From Nepenthes gracilis (lineage: Eukaryota; Streptophyta; Magnoliopsida; Caryophyllales; Nepenthaceae), in NCBI GenBank assembly GCA_033239525.1, contig BSYO01000024.1, positions 11,431,991-11,495,990 on the forward strand: a stretch of 64,000 bases of DNA, written 5' to 3'. The first letter of the stretch is position 1, and each line of letters starts with the position of its first letter. The notes below the pieces were generated by a model. The model was not told the origin of the DNA and ran no database searches. It saw only the letters and a list, made by a program, of their open reading frames with translations. This document shows positions 22,361 through 35,045 of this stretch, in pieces. Both the position numbers and the translations under genes were made by a program.

Positions 22361-23209
22361 GAATATACTTAAACGATTCGTTTGTAGTTTAATTAACTGT
22401 TAATTACAGAATACGGGATCCTGTAAAACCAAACATGTGATTGGTATTTTTTTCTTTTTTGAATTTTTTTAATAAAATTTATATTTAAAAAAATTAGCCA
22501 AAAAAAAACAAAACACAAGTTTCGTGTTGTAGGATTCTCGTTATCTTGTTAATTACAAAGAAAGTAAAAGGAGAATTAATAGATCAAACATAATCATAAA
22601 ATTTGGCATTTTATCAATAAAGGAAAAAAATTATCAACAAATATTTTTAAATATTTTAAAATTAAATATCAACAGTTAGATTAATATTCATCTAGTATTA
22701 CAACCACCAACCTATATAATACACATGATCTCTATTTAATTTTTATTGAAATAGGATCCGCGTAAAGAAAAAAACACTTGTCATATGTTGCTTGGTGGGT
22801 CAGGAAATAGATGACTTATTAATTTATCTGATAAACTATTTGGAACTGATGCAACCCATGCTTTATTTTAATAATATTTTTTTTTTTTTTTATATTATAT
22901 AAGTTTAAATTTTGGTTAATTATCCCTCCTAATTAGTTGGGGGAATCATTTCCTCTCTTTTAACACATAATGACTAACTGGAGCAAGTATCGCTGCAACG
23001 TGAGCCCTGTACGTCGTGATCGTGATGTCGTAACCTTCGGATGAATATCAAATATCCCTCGTTCCTTTTTTTATTTAAAAAAATAATTTTTTTATTTTTT
23101 AATAATAAAAAATAATGGACATTAAGTCTCCATCTAACAATTACAATTCATCACAGCTTACGTATCATACAGAACCGTGTCACAGCGCCCTCAGTATATA
23201 ACAACAAAT

Positions 23210-23217
23210 TATATAAA
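23210..23217 (+). promoter_or_regulatory. TATA box of the DREB gene
   Basis: TATATAAA sits 56 bases before the start codon, implying transcription from about 23240 and a short leader of about 30 bases. A second TATA-like AGTATATAAC lies just upstream at about 23193. Confidence 0.7.
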
Positions 23218-23272
23218 CCCCATTTGCTCTCATATCTATCTAGAGTCGTCTGTAAATAATACTTGGTAAGTG

Positions 23273-23983
23273 ATGGATCGAGAGCACATATTTTTCCCTC
23301 CTTCCACCACCACTGCCACGGCTGCCGCTGCCACCACATCCACCACCAGGTCCACCTCCTCCGCCAACTCGGACTTACCTGTGGGGATCAATTTCACGGC
23401 CCAACAAGATTCCGGAGGTGACGATGGGAGGAGGAAGAAGAACAAGAGCAACAAAGACGAGAAGCATCCGACGTATCGCGGCGCGCGGAGGCGCAACTGG
23501 GGGAAATGGGTGGCGGAAATCCGGGAGCCGAGGAAGAAATCGAGAATATGGCTTGGTACGTATTCCACAGCCGAAATGGCGGCTCGAGCCCACGATGTGG
23601 CGGCTCTAGCCATCAAAGGCCCCTCCGCTTACCTCAACTTCCCCGAGTTGGCCGATAAGTTTCCCCGCCCCGCATCCACCTCCCCTAAGGACATCCAAGT
23701 CGCCGCCGCCAAGGCCGCCTCCGCCGTGTTTTGTGAAGCCAACCTCAGCACGTCGCATTCTTCCACCAGTTTATCCTCTGTTAACAATGCACAGGAGTCG
23801 TCTTACTGTAGTTCGAACTCGACGGACGAGGATAATTCCTTGTTCGATTTGCCTGATCTGGTGATCGATGGCGGAGATCGAAGAGATGAGTCCTACTTTT
23901 GTGCATCTACATGGCAATTCGCTGAAGCCAATACTGTTCTTCGGCTTGAAGAGGAGCCGTTTTTTTGGGATTATTATAAATAA
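23273..23983 (+). CDS. DREB-type AP2/ERF transcription factor (subgroup A-4, TINY-like), 236 aa
   Basis: This is a nuclear DNA-binding regulator, intronless and complete. The AP2 domain spans residues 68-124 ([12 protein letters not shown] through LNFP). It has WLG and the central [15 protein letters not shown] helix. The DREB-diagnostic residues Val at domain position 14 (V80) and Glu at 19 (E85) are present, so a DRE core (A/GCCGAC) is the expected target. KKSRIWLGT and the following [18 protein letters not shown] stretch match subgroup A-4 (TINY/ERF034-like). A basic run at 53-64 could be the nuclear signal. The Ser/Thr-rich linker leads to an acidic, aromatic C-terminus ending [11 protein letters not shown], a likely activation region. 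ATG 23273 is chosen over the in-frame GTG just before it. Residue 71 is Ala where Val is nearly invariant in YRGVR. Family role (cold, drought or growth responses) is known. The specific role here is inferred. Confidence 0.93.
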   Translation: MDREHIFFPPSTTTATAAAATTSTTRSTSSANSDLPVGINFTAQQDSGGDDGRRKKNKSNKDEKHPTYRGARRRNWGKWVAEIREPRKKSRIWLGTYSTAEMAARAHDVAALAIKGPSAYLNFPELADKFPRPASTSPKDIQVAAAKAASAVFCEANLSTSHSSTSLSSVNNAQESSYCSSNSTDEDNSLFDLPDLVIDGGDRRDESYFCASTWQFAEANTVLRLEEEPFFWDYYK

Positions 23984-26088
23984 ATAGACACTGTAGTCTT
24001 CTGTTCTTCACTGATAGGTCATTTGGAGCCGGGGGCTGATCTCACAAAGAGACATGGAAGTTATTTTTTTAAATTTAAATAGTTTATTTTTAAATAAATA
24101 ATTATATTATAATAGTTAATTTTTAATTTTTTTAAATTATTAAATTATAATTATTCCTATAAAAATATATGACTCAGATTCATAAAAAAAGTAGTATCCA
24201 TTTTTTTAAGAGATAGATCTTCTCTTGATCCCTAAAATTTTCTACCAATTTTATGTTAAAATTTTATTTTAAAATTTAAACATTCCTCTAGGTTTTTTTT
24301 TTTATTATTATTTTTGTAAGATATTATTATATAAATATGAAATATTTTAGAAGATTTAAAGAATATTATTGTACCACAGCGAGGACATATGTGGTGGTGT
24401 GCTTAACGTGTAAATGTGCATGACACGTTAAATTAGGTCCCATCCCATAAAATTATAAATTCATTCAGTCAATATCTGGAAATGAAAATTAATTATTAAT
24501 TGGCCTTTTTGTGCATGAAAATTAAAAGAATGTAATATATGGTCATGAAATAATTTCAATCGGGTGCATATGAAAATGATTTGAGTTTTATTTAGGAACA
24601 ATAATGCTTCAATTTACATGCTAAGTAAGTTAAAAATATCTTAAATGAAAGTCTATTTATAAACAAATCAAATATTATTTAATATTTGTCAACTTGAAGT
24701 CGTAATTGATAAGGTAGAATATGATATTGCTTTTGTCACTGGTTGATCTTAGCAAAATTGAGTTTAGACAGGATAATAAATGAGTTTAGGTAAAAATTTA
24801 TGATCAATAAATTTTATTCGACCTAATAAGGCCCACCACTTAAGTGAAAAATATTAATTGTGTCTATCCATAAAATGAAACCAGCTGATCTGTATATTTT
24901 TTTTTCAAATAAATATATAACATTTAGAATAAAATATTATGTAAGTATTTATTATATAAAAATTATTAATTATACAAAAATATAATATATTAAAATATTT
25001 TTTTTTAAAAATTTATTCAAAATTTAAAAAAGTATATTTATAAAAATTATAATTTGGATTAGACTAAACCTAACCGAATAATATCACCCATGACTATGCC
25101 TGGCCCAAAAATTAATTGAACTTAAATTTAAAATTATATCCATCTATAATATTTTTATATATTATTAATCATATAAAATTTTAGATCGATTAAATCAATT
25201 CAATCAGATGATTTGATTTTAATCAAGTATGGTCAGTGATCCCCGTATTACGCATAAATTACTTTTAAATATTCAGAAAAATTTATTCTTTAACAATATT
25301 ATTTTAATCAGGATCAATTGATCCCACTTCTTCTCGCAAACATCTGCCCCTGGCCGCCTTAATACCTCGGACTGGAAAATAATTAAAAGAATACATATAA
25401 TTTGGAAAATGTTTTTTTTATAAAGTTAATATTATATTATATAATTTAATAAATTTGGAATACTATTTATAAAAGACAAAGCAATAAAAAAATATGTTTG
25501 CCTTAATTTTAAGATATAAAATTTATATAAACTTAAAATTTTAAAATTAAGGTCACAAAATTATGAAAGTGGTAAAAAGAAAATCTAGGGTCATGATCTT
25601 GCAAAAGATACGTACTCCAACATCTCTAATCCCCATAATTTAATAAAATTTTAACGGTAGAGATTGAAAGATATGAAGAAATTATATATAGCATTTTTTA
25701 TATTTTTATTTTTATAATATTAATATTTATCAAATAATTAACTAAATAATAATAATAATAAACCCAAAAAAAATCATTTATATTTTTTTAATTTTTAAAA
25801 TTTACCTATTGAAATTTTTTTATTCAACAGATGATAAAGAGACGTACTGAATACATATCCGTGAGAAAATGCACTCACCCCAAATCATGTAAAGTTAGCA
25901 TTACCAAAGTAATATGATATTTATATTAAGAAGCTACTCGTACTATTAATTTAAATTGTTAGGTGGTGAAGACTAGAAAATAAATTTACTTGCCGTAATA
26001 GGCCAATCTATATTCTTGATGGTGCTTGTACCCTTACTTGCTTTATATTTTATAATTGGAAAATGAAATTTATGTCATTGTTTTTTGT
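23984..26088. other. 3' flank of the DREB gene and AT-rich spacer
   Basis: ATAAATAAATAG overlaps the stop and could act as a near-upstream polyadenylation element, with several AATAAT/AATTAAT motifs in the next 150 bases. Beyond that the DNA is about as AT-rich as any in the window, with many homopolymer runs and no coding similarity I recognise. Confidence 0.45.
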
Positions 26089-26765
26089 TGATATGTCATC
26101 AAATTTGAATTATTATACAAATTATAGAATCAAAAACTATTCAATAGGTTTAAAGTAGGTCCGATATCTATATATTTTTTATTTAAATCCTATACAATAC
26201 AATAAAGTACGATTAAATGATTGACAGGACTCACTATCCGATATATTCTTCAACACTTAAATCAGTATCTTTTTTAGAGGAAAGAAAAGGGAGGATGCAA
26301 GTGTAAATAGTTATGAAATTGGTTCTTATTTGTGTAATGTACTTTTTAGAAAGCGTTTTAATGAAAGAGTAAATGTGCTTGAAGTGTCTTAAATTGTCTT
26401 TGGTTAGCTTTTGTTTGGTTGAGTATCATCCCCCTATTTTCTGTTGGAAAAAAGGGATTTATATAGAAGTTAAGAGACAATTGACTTTTTCTATTAATCG
26501 CTTAAGAAATCGTTGAGTGGATAAGATATCATTTAGTTGGCAATTTTCAATTGGCGACTGAGACCATTGAACTAGATAAGAGAAGGAAACCATTTTGGTC
26601 AGTTAGAATTGGTTCCGTCTCCTTTCAATAAGCAAACTGCTTGAATAGGACCGATGAGCTCATCCACCAATTTTGGGTCATATGAGCCTATTGGGCCTCT
26701 ATTCTATTATGGGTCAAATCGTTCGACGGACTTTTCTCGTGAGCCATTAGTAATTATAACCATCA
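26089..26765 (-). repeat. Left (3') LTR of the short gypsy-type element
   Basis: Shares with 28287-28983 the phrases ATACAATACAATAAA, CGATATATTCTTC and TTCAATTGGCGACTGAG, each with a few changes. It ends AACCATCA before CTTGTTCC. Confidence 0.65.
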
Positions 26766-28286
26766 CTTGTTCCTTACACTTTATTAACCCATATAAAATA
26801 TAAATAAATAAAATTGAAATTCAAATATGTTATTTAAATTAAAGTAAGTTAATTTAAGAATTATGACAATAACACCTCCATCTTGTAAAATTTGAGTTCA
26901 ATTTATAGGATTTCGAGTGAAACTAAACACAACTAGGAATAAGAATCATTCCATATTCTTATGCTCAAGCAAGAAAATTAAATAGATCGAAGAAAATATC
27001 AATGTGATGTCTACTCAAGACACTATGACGGTTGGTATGAGAAATTAGTCGGACTACTATAGTCACGTGATAAATTCAATATTAATTTGCAAGTAACTAA
27101 GGAATAAAGTTGATTGGAAAGTTGGTAGGCCATATGATATCACATTTAATTATTTGATGAGAATTCATAGTTAAAAGCAAAGTTGATGTGGGCAAGCTTT
27201 TCTTGGTTGTTGAGTTGATTCTAACATACCTAACTAGTTGATTATATTATGTGTGTAGATTATTCTACATTAATTCAGTAAAGATATGACATCTTGTTTA
27301 TAGATGAGATGATTTTTTCTCTATTTGATATACCATTTTAAAAATAAAATTGTTAAAATAAGACTATAAATTAATGTATCTCACGTTTGCTTCAAAGTAG
27401 ATAATATGTCAAATGAAAATAGGTCTGATATTAGAATTCAACAATGACGCAGTATGTGAGAATTCATATTAAAGCCCTTTATATAATAGTATAGCCATCT
27501 CATTATCATTTTAGTATACTATACTGTGCGGTGAATTATCTCTATTGATTTTATTTTTTTTTAAAATACCTTTTCTAATAACAAAATTATGCAGAATAAT
27601 GATAAAAATAAATATGTCTCATACTGTCCCTAAAGTGAAAAATACTTTGAGAGAAAACGGATCCAACTTAAAAACTAAACAAATTATATCTTCAATCTTT
27701 TAATTCATGAATGTTAAATAAGACCCAAGTAGAAAAAGGGATTAAGCTTGCTCTTAATTGACACTAATTGCTAATTAGATAAGACAAACATACCTTAAAT
27801 CCAAACTTTTCTTGTCTTTTATATGTCGATGAATGACTAATAAAAAATAATTTCATTATGTTTTTTAAATATATTTTTAAAATATATTTAATTTGATGAT
27901 ATGATTTTATTTATTTATTTATCCCATGAATTTCTGACATCATTATAAATAAATAAAGAAATAAAATATTATATTATTTAAAAATATTTTAAAAATATAA
28001 AACATATTTTCCTCATATTCCACACATAAAGAATTGTCGGACAATGTGGGCCAGGCCAATAATACAAGAATCTTTCACAGTTTAATTTGGATGCCTCTTG
28101 AAGATAATGATTTAGTAATAATTGAAGTAAAGGCTTAACATATTCTAAAAATATTTCTAATGTCATTATCTCATATATTCAATTTTCATTAATTCAATCA
28201 TTGATGTTTCTTACACAAAAAATGCAGCATGAATTTTAATTTTATTATCTAACAAATAACATATCAAAAATATTATCTTAATATAT

Positions 28287-28983
28287 TAATGCGCCATTGG
28301 ATCCAAATTACTATTTGAATTAGGGAAGCCAAGAACTGTTTCACATGGTCTGATAGATCTGAAGTGGGTTCAATCTTCGTATGCTCTAAATCTGAATCTT
28401 ATACAACACAATAAATAAATGGTCAAAAGAATTGGTGTAACTCACTTTTTGATATATTTTCTATTACTTAAGTCAATAATTTTTCTTTGTAGAAAGAAAA
28501 AAATTATGTAAAATGAGAATATTTGTAAAAATAATTTTATAATGTGCGCTTAGTAAAAAAATATCTTAATGAGAGAGATAATGTACTTAAAACATCTTAA
28601 AATTATCCTTTACTAACTTTTTAGGCTTTCTTATTGTTCGTCCTCCTTTTTCCTGGTGGAAAGGAGAAGTTTATATAAAAATACGGGATAATTGATCTTT
28701 CTTACAAACTGCCTAAAAAACTGTCGGGATGAATAAATAAATACTGCTTGGTCAACGGTTTCTAATTGGCAATTGAGTTTGTTGAACCGAATAAGAAAAC
28801 AAAGTTATCTGTTTAGTTGGTTGGAATTGATTCCGTCTTCATTCAGGAAAGTAAATTGTGCGGATAAGACCAAAGGCTCATCTACCAATTTTAAGTTATA
28901 TGAGCCGATTAAATCTCTATTCTATTATGAGTTGAATCCTTTGACGGATTTTCCTCTTGGACAATTAGCATCTATACCCATCG
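28287..28983 (-). repeat. Right (5') LTR of the short gypsy-type element
   Basis: Partner of the left copy: ATACAACACAATAAA, TGATATATTTTC and TCTAATTGGCAATTGAG at matching places. It is noticeably diverged, so the element is old. No recognisable primer-binding leader remains inside it. Confidence 0.6.
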
Positions 28984-29031
28984 TGCATAATTAATTTTAT
29001 TTGCTAAATTTGATGTATATTAAATTATATA

Positions 29032-30033
29032 TATTAGGGTCATTTATATGTTAGTATATTTCGTGATCATATTTAGTCGAATGTTAATATCGGGTCGTGT
29101 TAGTTAAAACATTGTATCAACTTATTTCAGTAGCTGTTCGTTCTTGATGTCCAGCGCCTGCTGTACGTCCGCTATGCGCTTGATCCCCGCTTCAAGTACC
29201 ATGCTGCCCACTACATGCCCACTATGCGATCAAGCCTAGTTTCCGGTGGGCATGCACCTGATGTTCGTTCGCCATGTGCTTGATCGACAAAACCAGTATT
29301 CTCACGCTCAAAACTCGCCTTCTTCTCGCTCGAATGTTTGGAATTTTTCTCTTGAAACCCTAGGCGCGCTCGCCGAGCTCTCAAGCCGCGCTCGAGCACC
29401 ACAGCAACGATCATTTTTTTAAACGAGTTTTTATAGCCTCTCTATATATTTTTTCCTTCTTTTATTTGCCTAACTCTTCCTTATGTATTTTGGAATGTCC
29501 ATTTCAAGAGCAAATAAAATTTTCATACTTTGACCTTACTCCATTTGAGAAAACTTAAACAACATTCCAGTGCTCTTATGTCAAGAGTTTTCTCACCACT
29601 CTTACTTTACCATTGTAGCACTTCCTACCCATTTACCTTTATTAGTGACGTTGGTAGTATAAAAAAGGAGTTCGATGGTATTTGGTATTTTAAGCAATTC
29701 GTGAGGAAAGATTGACATGAATACCGAAAGACGTTCGATTTCGTTACCGTTGGCAAATCTAATGAATTCCTTAGTAGGGATCACATAACGGGAGTAAGTC
29801 AATTAGGTTAGCGCATCGTTACCACTCGATCTGTAAGTTAATTTTTATAGTGCATATCTTTCCTAACTATTAAAATTTTGAGGTTTTTACTCGATAGCCG
29901 TTATTATCGAGGTTTTACCTTGATAATATTAAAATATTTTTTACGTGTATTAAATATTTATTTTTGTACTGCTTCCGCTAATCTATCAAGGGGTCAAAAT
30001 TTTTGTGTGATTTGGGATGAAAAATTTTCATCA
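29032..30033 (+). repeat. 5' LTR of copia element 2
   Basis: Starts TATTAGGGTCATTTATATG and ends TTTTCATCA two bases before the primer site. It matches 37474-38600, which starts TATTAGAATCATTTATATG, except for about 100 bp near the 3' end that are present only in the 3' copy. It contains runs of CGCTCGAGC-like short repeats. Confidence 0.85.
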
Positions 30034-30035
30034 AT

Positions 30036-30047
30036 TGGTATCAGAGC
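30036..30047 (+). other. Primer-binding site of copia element 2
   Basis: TGGTATCAGAGC, complementary to initiator methionine tRNA, is perfectly preserved. Confidence 0.92.
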
Positions 30048-30099
30048 TTCACCCCTACTTGCAACTCCGATCTAGATACATACTAGTTAATTGCTGTCC

Positions 30100-31850
30100 G
30101 TTCCTCCCTACATTGATGGGAGCGATTACGCATACTGAAAAATACATATAAGAGTATTTCTTAAATCAATAGATGAGCGTGTTTGGGTCAATACTAAAAT
30201 TGGGTAGACTCTACCCCTAAGCATCATAGGTGATGAACCAAAAGTTTTATTCTTGTGGTCTAAAGAAGAACTTGATCATGCAATTAGAATAATAAGGGGT
30301 CACATGCTATCTTTATAGCCATATCTCCTGAAAATTTTAAACGTATTTCATATATGAGATATTGAAAGAGGCTTGGGACATCTTTGAGATTACCCACAAA
30401 TGAACTAACTAGTTAAAAACTCTAAATTGTAAATACTCACAACTAAATTTGAAGAGATTTGGATGAAAGATAACAATACATTCGATGAATTTTATACAAA
30501 ATTGAATGACATTGTTAACTACTTTACATTCAATTTAGGAGAACGAATACCTGAAAATAGAATTATCCGAAAAGTCCTGTGATCTTTGTCTGAACATTTT
30601 AGATCAAAAGTCACTACTATTGAAGACAGTAAAAATTTTGATAAATTAAAAATAAAAAAATTTGTTGGGTCCCTTCAAATATATGAGTACACTCTTCCTC
30701 AATTACAAAGGAATAAGTCAATAGCCCTAAAAACTGTAAAGGAAGAGAGAGATTGTCATTCAGACGAAGGGTCATGTAATGATGAAAACTTTGCCATATT
30801 CGTCAAAATTTTTTTAAAAAATAATTAAAAATAATAATAGCAAACGAAGCTCCACATGAAATAACCTATCTCATAATTGACTAAGAAAGAAAAAAAGAAA
30901 AATAAAGACTCCTCAAAGAATTTAATGCCATGAATGCCACAGTTTCAATCATATTTGGATCGAGTGCCCTAATTTTAAGCATAAGAAAAAAAAGTTTTAA
31001 ATGTATCTCTAACGAATAATGAATATGATGAAAATCACGATGAAAAATCCTTAAAAGATCATGAGATCAATTTTATGACCTTCAAGACATCTATTATTAA
31101 TAGTAATGAAGCCATTAGTTCGCAACCAGAACAATCAGATTCTTCCCAAGAAAAATCTGATAACAAATTTGATGGGTTTTAAGAAATATATGACAAATTA
31201 TTTAGAAAATAATTAAAAGTAAAGAAAATAAATAAAATTTTAAACAGTAAACTCATCGAATTAAAAAAAAAATGTAAAATTTATGGCTACATTGAATAGT
31301 GCCACTATTACACATCGTGAATTGAAAATCTGAAACAATTCCTTAATAGCTAAAATTAAATCCTTAGAATTGGAGTTTAAAAACACTAAGAAGATATTAA
31401 AAATTTTTCAAGTAGAACTCAAAAATTTGACCATATGTTAGGTCTTGAAAAAGTTGTTGGAAATAAAAAAAGATTTGGATTATGTTGAGAATATTTTCCA
31501 ACATGACTCGCAACCTAAAACTATCTTTATTTCAATCACAAAAATTTTACACAAAAATATTAACACATCTAAAATTACTAAATTAGTGTCTCAACATGTG
31601 GAGAAAAGATTTGACATAAATCCTTTGTTTAATCCAAATAGTCGAAAGGTCATGAATAAACCCGCTAAAATTCGTCAATTAACTAAAATAAATACCTATT
31701 TCAACCAAAGATCTATGAGTTCCACTTCCATGTCTAAGTTTGTACCTATTTGTCATGCGTATGGAAAAATCGATCACATTCGTCTCCATTGCCATATCAT
31801 AAATCTTTGTACAATCAAAGACAATGGATAAGAATGAATAAACTTATTAA
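30100..31850 (+). pseudogene. gag of copia element 2, broken
   Basis: The frame from about 30100 reads like the UBN2-type gag of SIRE elements (IDGSDYAY, then FLKSIDERVW), with stops in between. Similarity continues through TFDEFYTKLNDIVN and LKIKKFVGSLQIYE. A CCHC zinc knuckle is intact at 30926-30967 (C-X2-C-X4-H-X4-C). Near 31754 a second block (CHAYGKIDHIRLHC) has the same form, but the second Cys is Tyr. The longest open pieces are 30586-30828 and 31445-31831. Confidence 0.82.
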
Positions 31851-31999
31851 TCTCATTCAGCAACTGAACAAACAAGTAAAAAGGTTAAATCATAAAGTAT
31901 ATTCAGAGAAAAAAATATGGATTAAGAAAAGTAAACTTAAAAACTCTACTAAAACCTATTCATGTAATGTTGCTTACATTGTCTTGAAAGCCCAAAATC

Positions 32000-34900
32000 A
32001 TTCTCTATGATACTTTGATATTGGATGCTCTAGATACATGTGTGGAGATAAAGTCACGTTCTCCTTATCATCTGACCATCCTGATGGGATGATTGTCTTT
32101 GATGACGGCTCTAGAACTTCCATTCTTAGCCGAGGTCTAATATGTATTCTTAAATTCTCAAAGCCTTGTGATGTCCTACGTGTCTCTAGGTTAAAATCCA
32201 ACCTCTTGAGTATCAGCTAGTTCTGTGATTAAAACTTTGAAGTTTGATTTTTTCATGATAAATGTTGCATATCCGATACAAGTGGCTCAATTGTCTTAGA
32301 GGGCAAGAGAACTCCTGACAATCTCTATGGTATCAAGTTGAACCAGATTCTAAGATGTGACTTTACTAAAATTGATTCTACATAATTGTAGAATTAACGT
32401 CTTGGCCACTTAAATTTTAAAATTTTATCCAAATTTTTGAAGAAAAGTTATGTTGAAAGGTTTCCTAAATTGTCCAATATCAAATATCATGTGTGTGGCC
32501 ATTATCAACTAGGAAAACAAATTAGGACAAGCCACTCATTTCTTAGTGACATCCACACTTCTCGTCCCCTCGAACTGATTCATATGGATCTTATGAAACC
32601 ATTTAGAATTGAAAGACTATGGGACAAAAAATATATTTTAGTGGTTGTCAATAATTTCTCTAGATATTATTAGATAGACCTTATCCGAAAAAGGTCCGAT
32701 ACTTTTGAGCACGTAAAAATTATGTGTAAAAAACTCACATATGAAAAAAAAACCTTCTATGGTGAGAATCCGTAGTGACCATGAAAAGGAATTCAAAAAT
32801 TCTAATTTTGAAAATTTTTATAATGAAGAAAGAATTTATCATGAATTCTTATCCCCTATCACCCCTCAACAAAATGGAATTGTAGAACGAAAAAATCGAG
32901 CTATTCAAAAAATTGCTAGAACTATAATACAATGTAAAAATATTACCATACATTTTTGAGACAAGGCAGTGAGCATGGCTTGCCACATAACCAATCGGGG
33001 CTACTTAAGACTCGGGATAAAAAAAACTCCATATGAACTTTGGAGAGGCAAGAAACCCAACATTAAGTATTTTTATATCTTTGGTAGTTAATACTTTATT
33101 TTATGTGATAGTAAAAAATTAGACAAATTTGACTCAAAAAATAATGAAGGGATATTCTTGGGATATTTCATAACCAGTAGAGTCTATCAGGTTTATAATT
33201 TTCGCACTCAAACCGTGATAGTATTTTTATATCTTTGGTAGTTAATATTTTATTTTACGTGATAGTAAAAAATTAGACAAATTGGACTCAAAAAATAATG
33301 ATGGGATGTTCTTGGGATATTTCATAACCAGTAGAGTCTATCAGGTTTATAATTTTCGCACTCAAACCGTTATGGAATCCATTAATATTGTTGTAAATGA
33401 TGTTCCTAATGAGCATCTTGAAACCTGCGATTGCTCTGATAAAAAGGATGATCAAGTTGAGTCTTCACTTGATTCAGCATTTCCTGATATTTTACAAGAG
33501 ATTTCAAATGTCATTCCTATTAAGGAACCTTCTATTAGAGTAAAATTAAATCATCCAAAAGATTTTACATTAGATGACTTGAGTGAAGGTATGAAACTGC
33601 ACCACCGAGTTATAAACCTGCTCGCCTATACCTATTATGTATCTCATATAGAACCCAAAAAGGTAGAAGAGGTCTTGACCGATGAGTGATGAACAAATGC
33701 CATGTATGAGAAATTAAATCAATTTGTGATGAATGACGCATGGTTCTTGGTTGCCCGACCCAAACATACAAATGTCATTAGGACCAAATGGATCTTCAAA
33801 AATAAAATCAATGAAAATGAGAATATTACCCACAATGAAGCTTACCTTATTGCTCAAAGATATACAAAAGTTGATAGGATCGATTATGACGAGGCTTTTA
33901 CTCATGTGAATAGTCTTGAATTTATCCATATCATACTGTCTATTGCTTGTACCATGATATTTAAATCTATCGAATGGATATTAAAAATACCTTCCTGAAT
34001 TGTATCATTTAAGAGGAAGTTTATGTTGAGCAACCAAAGGGATTTGTAAATTTCACATTTTTAGACCATGTGTACAAACTCAAAAGGGTCTTATACTATC
34101 TTAAGAAAGCTCCTAAAGCTTGGTATTGATAAAGTCTTATTTGTGAAAATAACCGAAAAATGTATACTGTTAGCCTAAGTTTATATTGATGATATTGTCT
34201 TTGGTGTTACCATTGACTATCATGTTTATCCATTTGCTAACTGTATGGCCTCAAAATTCGAAATGAGTATGGTAGGAGAACTTACATACTTTCTTGGCTC
34301 ACAAATTTGGAAACTCACTTACGGTAGTTTTATCTCTCAAGCCAAATATACTAGGGACCTTGCAAAATATTTTAGTCTTGATAACTCTAAACATACCCGA
34401 TCTCCCATGAGCACTTTATCAAAACTAAATCGTGTTCTTGTAGGAAATAGCGTCGATCTAACTCTCTATAAAAATATGATTTTCTTGATTTAAGTGCAGT
34501 TACAGGTATCATTCGCTTTATTAATGGGACTTTCGATTATGAGATTTTCTTTTCTAAGGACCCCAATTTTGCCTTGGCTAGATATTCCAATGCCGATTAG
34601 GCTAGCAATGTTAATGATCGAAAAAATACCTCCGATAGATGTTTCTATGTTGGATTTAATCTAATAGTTTGGATGAATAAGAAACAAAATTCCATCTTAT
34701 TGTCTACTGTGGAAGCCGAATTCATTGATGTGGGTAGCTGCTACACGCAATTCTTGTGGATGAAACAAATACTTCTCAATTATGATATTATTCGGGATAC
34801 TATGACCATTTAATGTGACAATACTGGTGTCATTAATATTTTTAAAAATTCTATTCAACATTCCCAAACCAAACATATTGATATTCAATATCATTTTATT

Positions 34901-35045
34901 TGTGAGCTTGTTGAAACTTGAGTCATCTCTCTTGAACATACTCTTACTGAAAATCAACTAATCGACATCCTTACTAAACCCATGAATAGTGTGCATTTTG
35001 AATTCTTGAGAACGGCAATCGGTATTTGTTCACCTCCTGTGAAAT
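32000..35045 (+). pseudogene. pol of copia element 2: protease, integrase, RT and RNase H, broken
   Basis: Protease near 32008 reads FDIGCSRYMCGD; the catalytic motif Asp-Ser-Gly has become Asp-Ile-Gly. Integrase spans about 32397-33370: RLGHLNFKILSK (preceding His/Cys domain, with CGHYQLGKQ), LIHMDLMKPF for the first Asp, VRIRSDHEKEFKN for the second, then QQNGIVERKNRAIQ with the Glu. RT begins near 33700 (WIFKNKINENENI) with the catalytic YIDDIVFG block at about 34181. RNase H follows from about 34570 to 35000 (CDNTGVINIFKN, then SQTKHIDIQYHF and LTENQLIDILTKP). Every block is separated by stops or frameshifts. Confidence 0.87.
33067..33374 (+). repeat. 154-bp tandem duplication inside pol of copia element 2
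   Basis: GTATTTTTATATCTTTGGTA occurs at 33067 and again at 33221, and everything between is copied with only a few changes. 154 is not a multiple of three, so the duplication shifts the frame. It falls in the stretch after the integrase core. Confidence 0.9.

Larger units (their letters stand above)
26089..28983 (-). mobile_element. Short gypsy-type element: two LTRs around 1.5 kb of non-coding DNA
   Basis: 26089-26765 and 28287-28983 are direct repeats that align throughout. Their starts (TGATATGTC and TAATGCGCC, the latter decayed) also align with the LTR of gypsy element 1, and both end CCATCA/CCATCG as that LTR does. Following the left copy, the minus strand offers AGGAACAAG as a polypurine tract, so orientation is probably minus. 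The 1.5 kb between them has no gag or pol. It is either a deleted copy or a non-autonomous relative. The expected five-base duplication is not evident. Confidence 0.65.

Noticed and set aside
23236..23616. 126-residue open frame on the minus strand over the DREB gene
   Set aside because: It is antisense to the conserved AP2 coding sequence, and its Leu/Ser-rich product is a by-product of GC-rich codons.
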